Counted from the first letter of the stretch, positions 1 through 8,017 are shown. The stretch: 27,258 nt of DNA from CAZMOK01 sp964567785 (GCA_964567785.1 CAZMOK010000037.1:1-27258); one strand, 5' to 3'. Translations and numbers: made by a program. Notes: generated by a model not told the origin, from the sequence alone.

Positions 1-278
1 TGTACCTGAAGTTTTCGATGAATAATGCGGATTAACAATGAACAATGAAATAAACATTCACGCCTCACACTTCACGCTTCACACTTCACGGATTTCCCAG
101 CACCCAGTACCCAGCACCTAACTCCTACCTGACAATAAAGACAATTTGACAATAGAGACAATAGAGACAATAGAGACAATTAGTTCCCAGTTACCAATTT
201 CAATACCCCTTACCACCTTTACCGGTAAAAACTATTTCCTTACCTTTATGATGCTGAAAAATCAACCTGATCCCCGAA
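1..278. repeat. Intergenic stretch of mixed short tandem repeats
   Basis: No gene is visible. The DNA is a run of short degenerate tandem words that change along its length: AACAATGA twice near 34-48, a TTCACACTTCACGC-type word at about 56-90, CCCAGYAC three times at about 98-118, and a 9-bp GACAATAGA unit at 131-180 (three exact copies plus variants). A 12-bp perfect palindrome TTTACCGGTAAA lies at 218-229 and a -7-like TACCTTTA at 241-248, just upstream of the TetR gene. Either could belong to its promoter, but I see no convincing -33 element. Similar word-repeats recur in other gaps of this window. Confidence 0.6.
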
Positions 279-866
279 ATGCCATCTGATCCTACAAGAG
301 AGAAAATACTGAAAGTAGCCTCCCGGATATTCGGGAAATACGGGTTCCAGAAAACCACCATCGACGAGATAGCCCGCACCGCACATAAGGCCAAAGGATC
401 GGTGTACTATTATTTCACCAGCAAGGAGGACCTGTTCCTGGCCGTTGTAAGCAGCGAAATGGATGTGCTGAAAAAAGAGCTGCTCGAGGTGACCTCAGGG
501 CAAAGAGAGGTCACGGCGATCTTAAAAGATTACATGCTTACCAGGATGAGGGTGCTTTCAGATGCCGTGAACTATCATGAAACCCTTAAGGCCGATTTTA
601 TCGAAACCTTCGAATTCCTCGACGAAATGCGCTCTGAATTCGATGAATTCGAGGTCGATCTTCTTTCCGGTATCCTGCAAAGAGGTGTAAAAGAAGGAAC
701 ATTTACCATCCGTAACGTCAGGAAAACGGCCCAGGTGATCATCCTGGCCATGAAGGCCATTGAAATACCCTTCTTCCTTCAGGAAAAGATCCACGAGTAC
801 GAGGAAACTATTGTGGAACTGCTCGATATCCTTATCAGAGGGCTCGAAAAGGATTCTGGTAACTGA
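279..866 (+). CDS. TetR/AcrR family transcriptional regulator
   Basis: The product is a 195-residue DNA-binding repressor of the TetR family. Residues about 6-52 form the typical TetR N-terminal helix-turn-helix: REKILKVASRIFGKYGF, then TTIDEIA, then KGSVYYYFTSKEDLF, which is the recognition helix and the conserved YYYF segment. The remaining 140 residues are the helical ligand-binding and dimerisation domain, which is too variable to name a ligand. The length is normal for the family. ATG at 279 is the natural start because it places the helix-turn-helix at the very N terminus. The gene lies 133 bp upstream of, and in the same direction as, the RND transporter gene, and a perfect inverted repeat sits in that gap at 941-975. 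I infer that this protein is the local repressor of the transporter operon and that its ligand is a transported or related hydrophobic compound. Confidence 0.9.
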   Translation: MPSDPTREKILKVASRIFGKYGFQKTTIDEIARTAHKAKGSVYYYFTSKEDLFLAVVSSEMDVLKKELLEVTSGQREVTAILKDYMLTRMRVLSDAVNYHETLKADFIETFEFLDEMRSEFDEFEVDLLSGILQRGVKEGTFTIRNVRKTAQVIILAMKAIEIPFFLQEKIHEYEETIVELLDILIRGLEKDSGN

Positions 867-905
867 CCCGCATTCATGCTCCAATAATATTTATCGCCTG
901 ACCCC

Positions 906-936
906 TTGATATAAGCTCTTCATTTTTATAACTTTG
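906..936 (+). promoter_or_regulatory. Bacteroidota-type promoter of the RND transporter operon
   Basis: A perfect TAnnTTTG -7 element (TAACTTTG, 929-936) has a TTG -33 element at 906-908 with a 20-bp spacer, which fits the known primary sigma consensus of Bacteroidota. Transcription would start near 941, at the edge of the inverted repeat that follows, leaving a leader of about 60 nt before the TTG start at 1000. Confidence 0.65.
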
Positions 937-940
937 TATA

Positions 941-975
941 ATAATCTGACTAAAAAACGTTATTAGTCAGATTAT
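941..975. promoter_or_regulatory. Perfect 13-bp inverted repeat, probable TetR operator
   Basis: The left arm ATAATCTGACTAA (941-953) and right arm TTAGTCAGATTAT (963-975) are exact reverse complements separated by 9 bp. The pair starts 4 bp after the -7 box, so a bound dimer would block transcription initiation or early elongation. TetR-family dimers bind inverted repeats placed like this, and a TetR gene lies directly upstream. No T-run follows, so a terminator is unlikely. Confidence 0.7.
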
Positions 976-999
976 ACTTATTAACCAAATTTTTACTTC

Positions 1000-3261
1000 T
1001 TGGAAAAAGCAGCAAAAAATATCATAAAATACCGTAAGGCCATATTCTACATAACAATTGTCCTTACCCTGGCAGGGGCCTACTTCATGAAAGACCTGGA
1101 GGTGGACCCCGACGTGTTCAACTACCTCCCCGAGGACGATCAGACAGCTTCACTTTTCAATGAAATTGGCCGCACGTACGGGGGCAACTACATCGCGATG
1201 ATAGGGTTGGAATCTGAGAACGTCTTTTCGAAGCAAACACTGGTAAAGATAAGGGACCTCACCGATTCACTTGAGGTGATGCAGGGTGTGAGTACCGTGA
1301 CCAGCCTTACCAATGTGATTGACATAAAAGACTCTGAATGGGGGATAGAAATAGGCAAGCTCGTTGATCCGTGGGACCTTCCCGATGAAGAAGAGGAACT
1401 TGACAGCCTGAAAAACTATACGCTCTCGCAGGAAATGTACCGCGGTTCGCTTGTATCGGAGGATGCAACCTTTACGGCAATAATGGTAAGAATAAAGGAG
1501 GGCACCGATAAGATAAAGGTAGCAAGGCAGATCAAATCAGTCATTGCCGCGCAAATGTCTTCCGAAAAGGTCTACTATGCCGGCATCCCCTTTACCCTGC
1601 TGAGCCTGGCCGACATCATCCTCGGGGACCTGCTGTTCCTGGCACCCATCACCGCCCTGGTGATCATCATAATCCTGTTCTTCGGGTTCAGGTCGTGGCG
1701 AGGGGTGCTGCTTCCGCTGGTCACCGTCGGTTTCAGCACGGTCTGGGCAATGGGGCTCATGGGCCTGCTGAACATAAGGCTATCGATCATTTCCGATGTG
1801 ATCCCGGTAATACTTCTTGCCGTAGGCAGTGCCTACACCATCCACGTAATAAACCGTATCAGGGAAACGCCGGGAGAAAGCCTCAGGGAACGGATCGAAG
1901 CCTCACTGGCCTATATCATAACCCCTGTCATAATGGCCTCGGTAACCACAATGATCGGGTTTGTTTCGTTCATTTTCGGCTCTTATCTTACATTGATCAG
2001 CACCTTCGGGATCTTCACAGCAGCAGGGGTGGGTTTTGCCCTCGTCCTTTCGGTCACTTTCGCGCCTGCCTTCCTGTCAATGTTCCCCGGTAAAGGGAAC
2101 GACCCGGTATTTGAAAAAAAAGAAAATTCCCTTAATATTTCAGGCCTTATACTGAAAAAGACAGAAAGCCTGGTGCTGCAAAAACCCAGTTCGATCATAA
2201 CCTTCTGGGTCGTAATAATGCTGACAGGCATTATCGGTATACTGATGATCGAAAGAAAAGTGGACATGATCGACTATTTCAAGGACAGTGACCCCATTCA
2301 CGTTTCCGAATATCTTTTCCGCGATAAATTCGGCGGCTCCTTCCCGGTGTATGTAAAGGTTGAGGGGGATATGCAGGCACCGGAAGTTCTTAAACAAATG
2401 GACTCCGCCGCCTCATACATGGAACATCACCCCAATATAACGCAGACACAAAGCATTGCCGACCTGATCAAAGAGATGAACGACATCATGGAAGAAGGCG
2501 AAACCATTCCCGGTGAAAAAGCAAAAATAGAACAGCTCTGGATCCTCCTTCAGGGACAGGATATTATGGAGCAACTGGTCAACTATGACCTTGATGGCGG
2601 CCTGATTTCGGGCACATTCAATACAGGAGATGTTGAGGTGATGGACGACTTTGTAAAAGACATGAAGGGCTATCTCGAAAAAAACAGCACCGAAAACTGC
2701 CGGATGTCCCTTACCGGCCTGCCGAGCCTTTACCTGAAAATTGACAGGAGCATTATAAGCAGCCAGTTCCAGTCGCTTGCCTATGCGTTGGTGCTTGTAT
2801 TCATCGTTGTGACAATATTGCTCAGGTCTTTCAGGAGCGGCGGGTACAGCCTGGTGCCCATAATTACCACACTGGTGGTCCTCTTCGGTTTCATGGGTCT
2901 CACAGGCATACCCCTGGATATCGCCACTGTGCTTGTAGGAAGTGTATCCATAGGTATAGGGGTGGATTATGCCATACACATGGTAACACACCTGAATTAC
3001 GAAATGAACCATGAGGGCCGGATGGAGCATGCGGTGTCACATGCCCTGACCATAACCGGCAGGTCGATCATACTGAACGTGCTGGCCGTTTCGCTGGGCT
3101 TCCTGGTACTGTTACTGTCGAACCTTGTCCCGCTGCAACGGTTCGGGTTGCTGGTTGCGGTAACGATGCTGACATCGGCCCTGGCTGCACTGACCCTGTT
3201 ACCGGCGGTAATGCTGAAAGTACATCATTCAAGAACCAAACAAAAAACCAACAAACCATGA
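1000..3261 (+). CDS. RND superfamily (MMPL/HAE3-type) inner membrane transporter
   Basis: This 753-residue protein is an RND-type permease powered by the proton gradient. It shows the duplicated RND plan. TM1 (about 12-30) is followed by a periplasmic loop to about 195 and a cluster of five TM segments (about 200-370). The second half repeats this, with a TM at about 398-420, a loop to about 595 and a cluster at about 600-745. The length and absence of a large adaptor-docking domain fit the MMPL/HAE3 branch, whose known members move lipids or hopanoids, rather than AcrB-like pumps. The start is TTG at 1000; an in-frame stop at 982-984 excludes anything earlier, and a later ATG would remove TM1. 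Its stop overlaps the next start by 4 bp (ATGA), so the two are co-translated. The promoter and inverted repeat upstream imply repression by the TetR protein. The substrate cannot be read from the sequence. Confidence 0.88.
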   Translation: MEKAAKNIIKYRKAIFYITIVLTLAGAYFMKDLEVDPDVFNYLPEDDQTASLFNEIGRTYGGNYIAMIGLESENVFSKQTLVKIRDLTDSLEVMQGVSTVTSLTNVIDIKDSEWGIEIGKLVDPWDLPDEEEELDSLKNYTLSQEMYRGSLVSEDATFTAIMVRIKEGTDKIKVARQIKSVIAAQMSSEKVYYAGIPFTLLSLADIILGDLLFLAPITALVIIIILFFGFRSWRGVLLPLVTVGFSTVWAMGLMGLLNIRLSIISDVIPVILLAVGSAYTIHVINRIRETPGESLRERIEASLAYIITPVIMASVTTMIGFVSFIFGSYLTLISTFGIFTAAGVGFALVLSVTFAPAFLSMFPGKGNDPVFEKKENSLNISGLILKKTESLVLQKPSSIITFWVVIMLTGIIGILMIERKVDMIDYFKDSDPIHVSEYLFRDKFGGSFPVYVKVEGDMQAPEVLKQMDSAASYMEHHPNITQTQSIADLIKEMNDIMEEGETIPGEKAKIEQLWILLQGQDIMEQLVNYDLDGGLISGTFNTGDVEVMDDFVKDMKGYLEKNSTENCRMSLTGLPSLYLKIDRSIISSQFQSLAYALVLVFIVVTILLRSFRSGGYSLVPIITTLVVLFGFMGLTGIPLDIATVLVGSVSIGIGVDYAIHMVTHLNYEMNHEGRMEHAVSHALTITGRSIILNVLAVSLGFLVLLLSNLVPLQRFGLLVAVTMLTSALAALTLLPAVMLKVHHSRTKQKTNKP

Positions 3262-3989
3262 AAAAGATCATAACAATACTTGCAACATCATTATTTATAA
3301 TTACCGGAGGATATTCGCAGAATGCCGAAACCATACTGAAATTGTCCGACTCGGTAACCTATGCACCGGACGACCAGGTGAACGAGGTACGGATGGTCCT
3401 TACCGACAAAAAGGACAGGACACAGGAAAGGAGTGCCGTAGGACTGCAGATGGGGACCGATTACAGGCTGTTCCGCTTTACGGCACCTGCTTCGCAGGAA
3501 GGGATCGCCTTTTTATCACTGCCGGATGATGTGATGTACCTCTACCTTCCTGCCTATAACAAAGCCAGAAGGATCGCATCGCATATCAAGAACCAGGGTT
3601 TTGCAGGCACCGACCTCACCTACGAAGACATGGAAGCAGTGCCCATGCATGAAAAGTATGACCCAATACTTATTGAGGAAAACGAAAAGGGATACTTGCT
3701 TGAGCTCGTACCGAAACCTGAAAGAAAGTCTGATTATTCAAAGATGGTCACCCTGGTCGATAAGGAAAATTATATGATCCTTCAGAGCGACTACTATGAT
3801 AAGGGGGGAAACAAGGTAAAGGTCATGAAAAACGATGAAATCGAGAACATCGATGGTTTCTGGATAATTACCGACCTCACGATGACCGATCTGAAAAAAG
3901 ACCATTCCACAAGGATGATATTTGACAATGTAAAGGTGAATACAGGATTGACGGAGGATGATTTCAGCGTGAGAAAACTTACAAGATAA
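3258..3989 (+). CDS. LolA-like periplasmic outer membrane lipoprotein-sorting protein
   Basis: The product has 243 residues, with an N-terminal signal peptide (about 1-20, ending near GGYSQ) and no lipobox cysteine, so a soluble periplasmic protein is expected. The body matches the LolA-like family often annotated as outer membrane lipoprotein-sorting protein: TDYRLFRFTAPASQEG, then DDVMYLYLPAYNKARRI, the GTDLTYEDME segment, and a C-terminal stretch describing derived beta-strands (VTLVDKENYMILQSDYYD). This family has the half-barrel fold that shields lipid acyl chains in water. The gene overlaps the RND transporter gene by 4 bp and precedes an outer membrane barrel gene by 24 bp. I infer that it carries the transported hydrophobic molecule across the periplasm. 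It is not the housekeeping LolA, which is normally shorter and not tied to an RND pump. Confidence 0.82.
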   Translation: MKKIITILATSLFIITGGYSQNAETILKLSDSVTYAPDDQVNEVRMVLTDKKDRTQERSAVGLQMGTDYRLFRFTAPASQEGIAFLSLPDDVMYLYLPAYNKARRIASHIKNQGFAGTDLTYEDMEAVPMHEKYDPILIEENEKGYLLELVPKPERKSDYSKMVTLVDKENYMILQSDYYDKGGNKVKVMKNDEIENIDGFWIITDLTMTDLKKDHSTRMIFDNVKVNTGLTEDDFSVRKLTR

Positions 3990-4002
3990 CACTGAAAAAA
4001 AG

Positions 4003-4008
4003 AGGAGG
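4003..4008 (+). promoter_or_regulatory. Strong Shine-Dalgarno site for the outer membrane barrel gene
   Basis: AGGAGG lies 5 bp before the ATG at 4014. A consensus ribosome binding site is unusual in Bacteroidota and in this window, where most starts have none; it fixes the start and suggests strong translation of the barrel protein. Confidence 0.6.
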
Positions 4009-4013
4009 AAGAG

Positions 4014-5378
4014 ATGGATTTTACAAGGAAGTTCTACAGATTATTTATGCTGGTGCTTTTTTTCTGTTGCCTGACTAATGTGCTGAGATCGCAGGACAAA
4101 GGCCTCGATATCGGGGGAGAAATATATATTGACCACAGGGTGAGGACAGAAACAGGCGACTGGTCGTGGAACGAGAACCGGCTGGACCTTGAACTGGAAA
4201 AGAGGTTCCAGTCAAAAGCCAAATTTTACGGTAATGTCTGGTTGCGTTCATTCGGATTTCCCTTCCTTACAAAGACCGAACAGCTTTTCAATAAAGATGC
4301 TGTATCGCCCTATAACCTTGAGATCAGGGAAGCTTATGTTGAGTTGTATGATTTTTTGGTGAAAAGGCTCGATGTAAAAATAGGGCGGCAGCGTATCGCC
4401 TGGGGAACGGGTGACCGGATAAACCCCACTGACAACCTGAACCCCGACGACCTGGAGGATATCTGGGATTTCGGAAGGCACTCAGGGTCCGATGGGATAA
4501 GGCTCAGGTATTACTTCTCTGATTTTAATATTGAACTGGATTATCTGCCTTTTTTCAGGCCAGCAGTGCTACCCAGGGGCGACTGGGCAAATGCCCTGAT
4601 GCCGCCTTTTGATTTTCCCCAGGGGGTGGTTGTAAGAAATATATCTGATTCATTGTCGATGCCGGCATATTCACTCGGAGAAAGCAGCACTTACGGGGTT
4701 AAATTCGGCGGGTTTCTTGCCGGCTATGATTTTTCTCTCAGTTATGTCTATGGAAGGGATGACCTGCCGATCCAATATTATAATACAGTGATGCTGGTTG
4801 ATACGCTGGGTGTAATCGATATAAAAAGTGAACTGTACTACCCCAGGCAGCATGTCTTCGGCGCCGACCTGGCAGGAGCTATCGGCAGGGTTGGCATATG
4901 GGGGGAAATTGGCGTTTTTCTTCCGGATAAAGAAATTGTGATGACCACCAATCTTGATGAACTGGGGATGCCTGCAATGGATTCAACAGTACTGAAAAAA
5001 GAACCCTATGTGAAATATGTGATCGGGCTCGACTATACCTTCAGGGACGGGTCCTATTTCAATACGCAGTTTTTCCATGGTTTTGTAAATGAGCGAGGGC
5101 AGGGGAACCTGAATGACTACCTGATGGTGAACTGGGAAAAATGGCTTTTCAACAGAAAACTGAGAATAAACCCGTTGACCGGGGCCTTCATCGTGGCCGA
5201 CTGGAATGACATCGGGGGGAATTATGCCTGGATCTATTACCCTTCCATCACCTACAAACCAAACATCAACACTGAAATATCGCTGGGTGGCAGGATCATT
5301 GACGGTGAGGGGGATAACACTTTTTCCATGGTCAGTAAAAAGGATGAGGTTTACCTGTCAGTTAAATTCAGTTTTTGA
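4014..5378 (+). CDS. DUF1302-like outer membrane beta-barrel protein
   Basis: The product has 454 residues with a signal peptide ending near residue 26 (VLRSQ). The mature part alternates amphipathic strands and turns and ends in KFSF, an aromatic C terminus typical of outer membrane barrels. The segment at about 120-150 (KIGRQRIAWGTGDRINPTDNLNPDDLEDIW) closely resembles the DUF1302 signature, which is the basis for the call. In other bacteria DUF1302 proteins occur beside DUF1329/LolA-like proteins and RND permeases, and are thought to be the outer membrane part of hydrophobic-compound transport. Here the same three roles are encoded in order. This is the last gene of the operon. A hairpin at 5394-5414 follows, but its T-run is on the other strand. 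Substrate unknown. Confidence 0.75.
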   Translation: MDFTRKFYRLFMLVLFFCCLTNVLRSQDKGLDIGGEIYIDHRVRTETGDWSWNENRLDLELEKRFQSKAKFYGNVWLRSFGFPFLTKTEQLFNKDAVSPYNLEIREAYVELYDFLVKRLDVKIGRQRIAWGTGDRINPTDNLNPDDLEDIWDFGRHSGSDGIRLRYYFSDFNIELDYLPFFRPAVLPRGDWANALMPPFDFPQGVVVRNISDSLSMPAYSLGESSTYGVKFGGFLAGYDFSLSYVYGRDDLPIQYYNTVMLVDTLGVIDIKSELYYPRQHVFGADLAGAIGRVGIWGEIGVFLPDKEIVMTTNLDELGMPAMDSTVLKKEPYVKYVIGLDYTFRDGSYFNTQFFHGFVNERGQGNLNDYLMVNWEKWLFNRKLRINPLTGAFIVADWNDIGGNYAWIYYPSITYKPNINTEISLGGRIIDGEGDNTFSMVSKKDEVYLSVKFSF

Positions 5379-5386
5379 TAAGGGAC

Positions 5387-5414
5387 AAAAAAAATCCCGC
5401 CGTGCAGGCGGGAT
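5387..5414 (-). terminator. Intrinsic terminator of the FAS1 lipoprotein gene
   Basis: Read on the minus strand, a GC-rich 8-bp perfect stem (ATCCCGCC, 5394-5401, pairing with 5407-5414) with a 5-nt loop is followed by eight T residues (the A-run at 5387-5394 on the plus strand). It lies 45 bp after the FAS1 gene stop. On the plus strand the stem has no T-run, but it sits 15 bp after the stop of the convergent barrel gene and could stall that transcript weakly. Confidence 0.85.
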
Positions 5415-5459
5415 CTAACCAAAAATCTGTAATCATGAAAAGTTTTACGCATTTATATC

Positions 5460-6410
5460 TTAATCGTCTTCAGGGATAATGACCTGGTCGATAACGTGGA
5501 CCACACCATTGGCACCCTGGACGTCGGTAGCTACAACATTGGCGCTGCCATTAAGGATAACACCCATATTGTTTACTTCAATTTCAATATCATCGTCATC
5601 ATTGAGCGTTGGAACGGAACCAGTTGAAACTTCAGAAGCCATGATGTTTCCTTCTACAACATGATAGAGAAGGATTGGTGTCAGGTCGTCGGCTGAAAGA
5701 TCATCTATACCCGAAATTTCAAGGGCAGCAAAAAGGTCTTCAAAAGCCTGGTTTGTGGGTGCGAACACTGTAAAGGGTCCCGGTGCCATAAGAGCATCAA
5801 CAAGACCAGCCTTTACAACAGCTTCCACGAGAATACTGAATCCCGGATTCTGAATGGCAATATCTACAACTGTAGGTGGAAGTATGACCTTATCCACAAC
5901 ATGGATAACACCATTTGACGCATCCACATCGGCAGTGGTCACAGTAACATTACTGTTTATCATGACGTTGCTGCCAACTTCAACATAAACTACAATGCCC
6001 TTTCCATCTTCAGTATCATCACTTAGCGTTTCAATGTAACCCGTTGCAAGGTCAGAGGATGTGGCTTCAGCACCTACTACATGATAAAGAAGGATTGGGG
6101 TAAGTGCTTCTTTTGAAAGGTCTTCAACACCATTTACTCCCAGTGCATTGAACAGTTCATTGAAGGCTGCGTTTGTAGGAGCGAAAACTGTAAATGAGCC
6201 AGTTCCGTCAAGAGTCGAAACAAGGTCTGCTTTAACAAGGGCGTCAACCAGTATGCTGAACTGCGGATCATCGGAAGCAATGGCTGCAATGCTCTTTTCT
6301 TCCGGCATGTTGTTCATATCATCGTCGTCTTCTTTGTCACAAGATGTGAGTACAAGTGAGGTAGCGAGTAAAAGTGCTACGATCGGAAATAACCTGCTAA
6401 TTTTTTTCAT
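5460..6410 (-). CDS. Surface lipoprotein with two fasciclin (FAS1) domains
   Basis: I use the internal ATG at 6410, giving 316 residues. It yields a clean lipoprotein signal (MKKISRLFPIVALLLATS, lipobox LTSC with Cys24), whereas the in-frame ATG at 6443 would add 11 residues. After an acidic linker (DKEDDDD), two FAS1 domains follow at about 40-178 and 180-316. Both carry the H1-type FTVFAPTNxAF motif (at 73 and 213) and the H2-type TPILLYHVV motif (at 104 and 244), exactly 140 residues apart. FAS1 domains mediate adhesion and matrix or cell-surface contacts. The acidic run after the cysteine resembles a lipoprotein export signal known for surface-exposed lipoproteins in Bacteroidota. The gene is monocistronic, with its own terminator. 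The exact binding partner is not visible. Confidence 0.9.
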   Translation of the reverse strand: MKKISRLFPIVALLLATSLVLTSCDKEDDDDMNNMPEEKSIAAIASDDPQFSILVDALVKADLVSTLDGTGSFTVFAPTNAAFNELFNALGVNGVEDLSKEALTPILLYHVVGAEATSSDLATGYIETLSDDTEDGKGIVVYVEVGSNVMINSNVTVTTADVDASNGVIHVVDKVILPPTVVDIAIQNPGFSILVEAVVKAGLVDALMAPGPFTVFAPTNQAFEDLFAALEISGIDDLSADDLTPILLYHVVEGNIMASEVSTGSVPTLNDDDDIEIEVNNMGVILNGSANVVATDVQGANGVVHVIDQVIIPEDD

Positions 6411-6694
6411 TTTGTTTAGTTTTAATTTTAATAGATTATACATTTGATTATTAAATTCTCAAGTCTATTTGATTGAACTTATGACTGATAAACATATCAA
6501 TATCTAATTATGTTCATATTTTGTTTATTTTTTTTCTGTTTTTGTTAAACATTTTTTGATCCTGCTCGCAAAATCTTGAGGCGGTCAGCCCTTTAGAACT
6601 TTAGAAGGATCATTCCAGAAAAACCAATTAGATCTGCCATAATTCTCTGTTCACACTTCATGTTTCACTAATAAGATTTTATACTTTTATCTTA
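6411..6694. other. AT-rich spacer between divergent genes
   Basis: No gene is visible. The left half is very AT-rich. The right half carries a TTCACACTTCA-type word (about 6651-6669) resembling the repeat at the window start. A -7-like TACTTTTA (6682-6689) lies just before the plus-strand start at 6695, but no -33 partner is clear. I found no good minus-strand TAnnTTTG box for the FAS1 gene. Confidence 0.45.
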
Positions 6695-8017
6695 ATGAAG
6701 CATTCTATTAGTAAGCATAGCCTTCTTATTGTATCCTTATTTCTGTCGCTGTATTCGGTTTCCCAGGGAAGCTGGGAAAAACTTGATACACCTGTTGATG
6801 TGTTCCTAAGGGCATTGCATTTCAGCGACAGTTCTACAGGGTGGGCCGTGGGCGATTCAGGCACTATTATCCATACCATGAGCGGAGGTGACTCATGGGA
6901 TATTCAGGAAAGTCAGCTTGAGCACCAGATTGTGGACGTCTTCTTTCTTGATGGGGAGAGGGGCTGGGCAATTGCTCAGAACTATACTTCACAGCCCTAT
7001 GGCACGATCATCCTTAAAACAGATGATGCCGGGGAAAACTGGGAAACTGAAAACTATCCCGAAGAAAATATTTTCATGAACTGCATCCTTTTTCTGGATT
7101 CCCTAAACGGATGGATGGGGGGAAGCCCGCATGCCATTGTAAATACCACTGACGGCGGTCAGTCCTGGCAACAGGCGGCAGTGGACACCAGCACCCTGGC
7201 ATTCTTCCCTGTGCTCAGCATTCAATTCTGGAATGAACAATACGGATATGCCAGCGGCGGGGTGTTTGACATTGCAGGTGTTACATGGACGACATCAGAC
7301 GGTGGAGAGACCTGGCAGGCCATTGATGTTTCTGATGCACCTGCTGATGAAGTGCATGAACTGTACCTTTTTGACTCTGTCAACGTGATCGGAATAGGTG
7401 GCGACCCGGATTTTGCTTTTGGTGCGGCTGTTATCCGTACCAATGACGGCGGGATCAACTGGGATTACGAAGAAATTGGCATCCAGGGCAATGGGTTCGA
7501 CATCGATTTCAGGACTACAGAGCATGCATGGGCGCCCATGGGGCCACAACAGGCTCTTATATACAGCACTGATGCAGGTGATACCTGGATACCCATAGAT
7601 TCCCCTGAAAACACTGAGATATACGAAATCACTTTCCCCGATTCCCTTAATGGGTATGCTGTAGGAAGGAACGGGGCTTTTCTGAAGTACATCCCTCCCA
7701 CCGGGGTCTCGGTTAATGAGTCTGGCCGGGAAACGCCCTTGTTCAAGCTTGGGCAGAATTATCCCAATCCCTTTCGGCAATTAACGATTATCGATTATCG
7801 ATTATCAATCGGGGGGATTGTTATACTTGAGGTCTTTGATCCAAAGGGTATGTTGGTCCGCACTCTGGCAGATGGGCCAAAACAGCCAGGTGATTACGAG
7901 ATTGTTTTTGATGGTACCGGCCTTCCTCCGGGTCTTTATTTCTATCAATTATCAATACCATCTTCTACTAATGGAGGCATCAGCTCAGAAATGATAAAAA
8001 TGGTCCTCAAGCCATGA
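6695..8017 (+). CDS. YCF48/BNR-like beta-propeller protein with T9SS sorting domain
   Basis: The product has 440 residues with a signal peptide (about 1-24). Residues about 28-332 hold repeated blades of the YCF48-like type. Each pairs a (S/L)xGWAVG-like segment with a following xTxDGGxSW segment, for example at 46-68, 138-158, 183-207, 230-256 and 276-298. The last 90 residues are a type A T9SS sorting domain: FKLGQNYPNPF (350-360), VFDPKGMLVRTL and the closing LPPGLYFYQLS. The protein should therefore cross the outer membrane through the type IX system and be anchored or released outside. No catalytic residues can be assigned; a scaffold or binding role is likely. The coding sequence contains a 7-bp tandem repeat at 7785-7805 inside the sorting domain. 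It converges with the minus-strand propeller gene 53 bp away. Confidence 0.85.
   Translation: MKHSISKHSLLIVSLFLSLYSVSQGSWEKLDTPVDVFLRALHFSDSSTGWAVGDSGTIIHTMSGGDSWDIQESQLEHQIVDVFFLDGERGWAIAQNYTSQPYGTIILKTDDAGENWETENYPEENIFMNCILFLDSLNGWMGGSPHAIVNTTDGGQSWQQAAVDTSTLAFFPVLSIQFWNEQYGYASGGVFDIAGVTWTTSDGGETWQAIDVSDAPADEVHELYLFDSVNVIGIGGDPDFAFGAAVIRTNDGGINWDYEEIGIQGNGFDIDFRTTEHAWAPMGPQQALIYSTDAGDTWIPIDSPENTEIYEITFPDSLNGYAVGRNGAFLKYIPPTGVSVNESGRETPLFKLGQNYPNPFRQLTIIDYRLSIGGIVILEVFDPKGMLVRTLADGPKQPGDYEIVFDGTGLPPGLYFYQLSIPSSTNGGISSEMIKMVLKP
7785..7805 (+). repeat. 7-bp tandem repeat inside coding sequence
   Basis: Three exact copies of CGATTAT run head to tail and encode the middle of IIDYRLSI in the T9SS domain. 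A related word, TATCAAT twice, occurs further on in the same domain at 7943-7956. The insert keeps frame and domain length. Confidence 0.85.

Noticed and set aside
131..180. Regular GACAATAGA repeats as a possible CRISPR array
   Set aside because: The unit is 9 bp with no spacers, and there are no cas genes in the window.
2413..3030. A 205-codon open frame on the minus strand
   Set aside because: It lies wholly opposite the RND transporter gene and its translation is rich in His, Tyr and Cys with no domain; it is a shadow frame.
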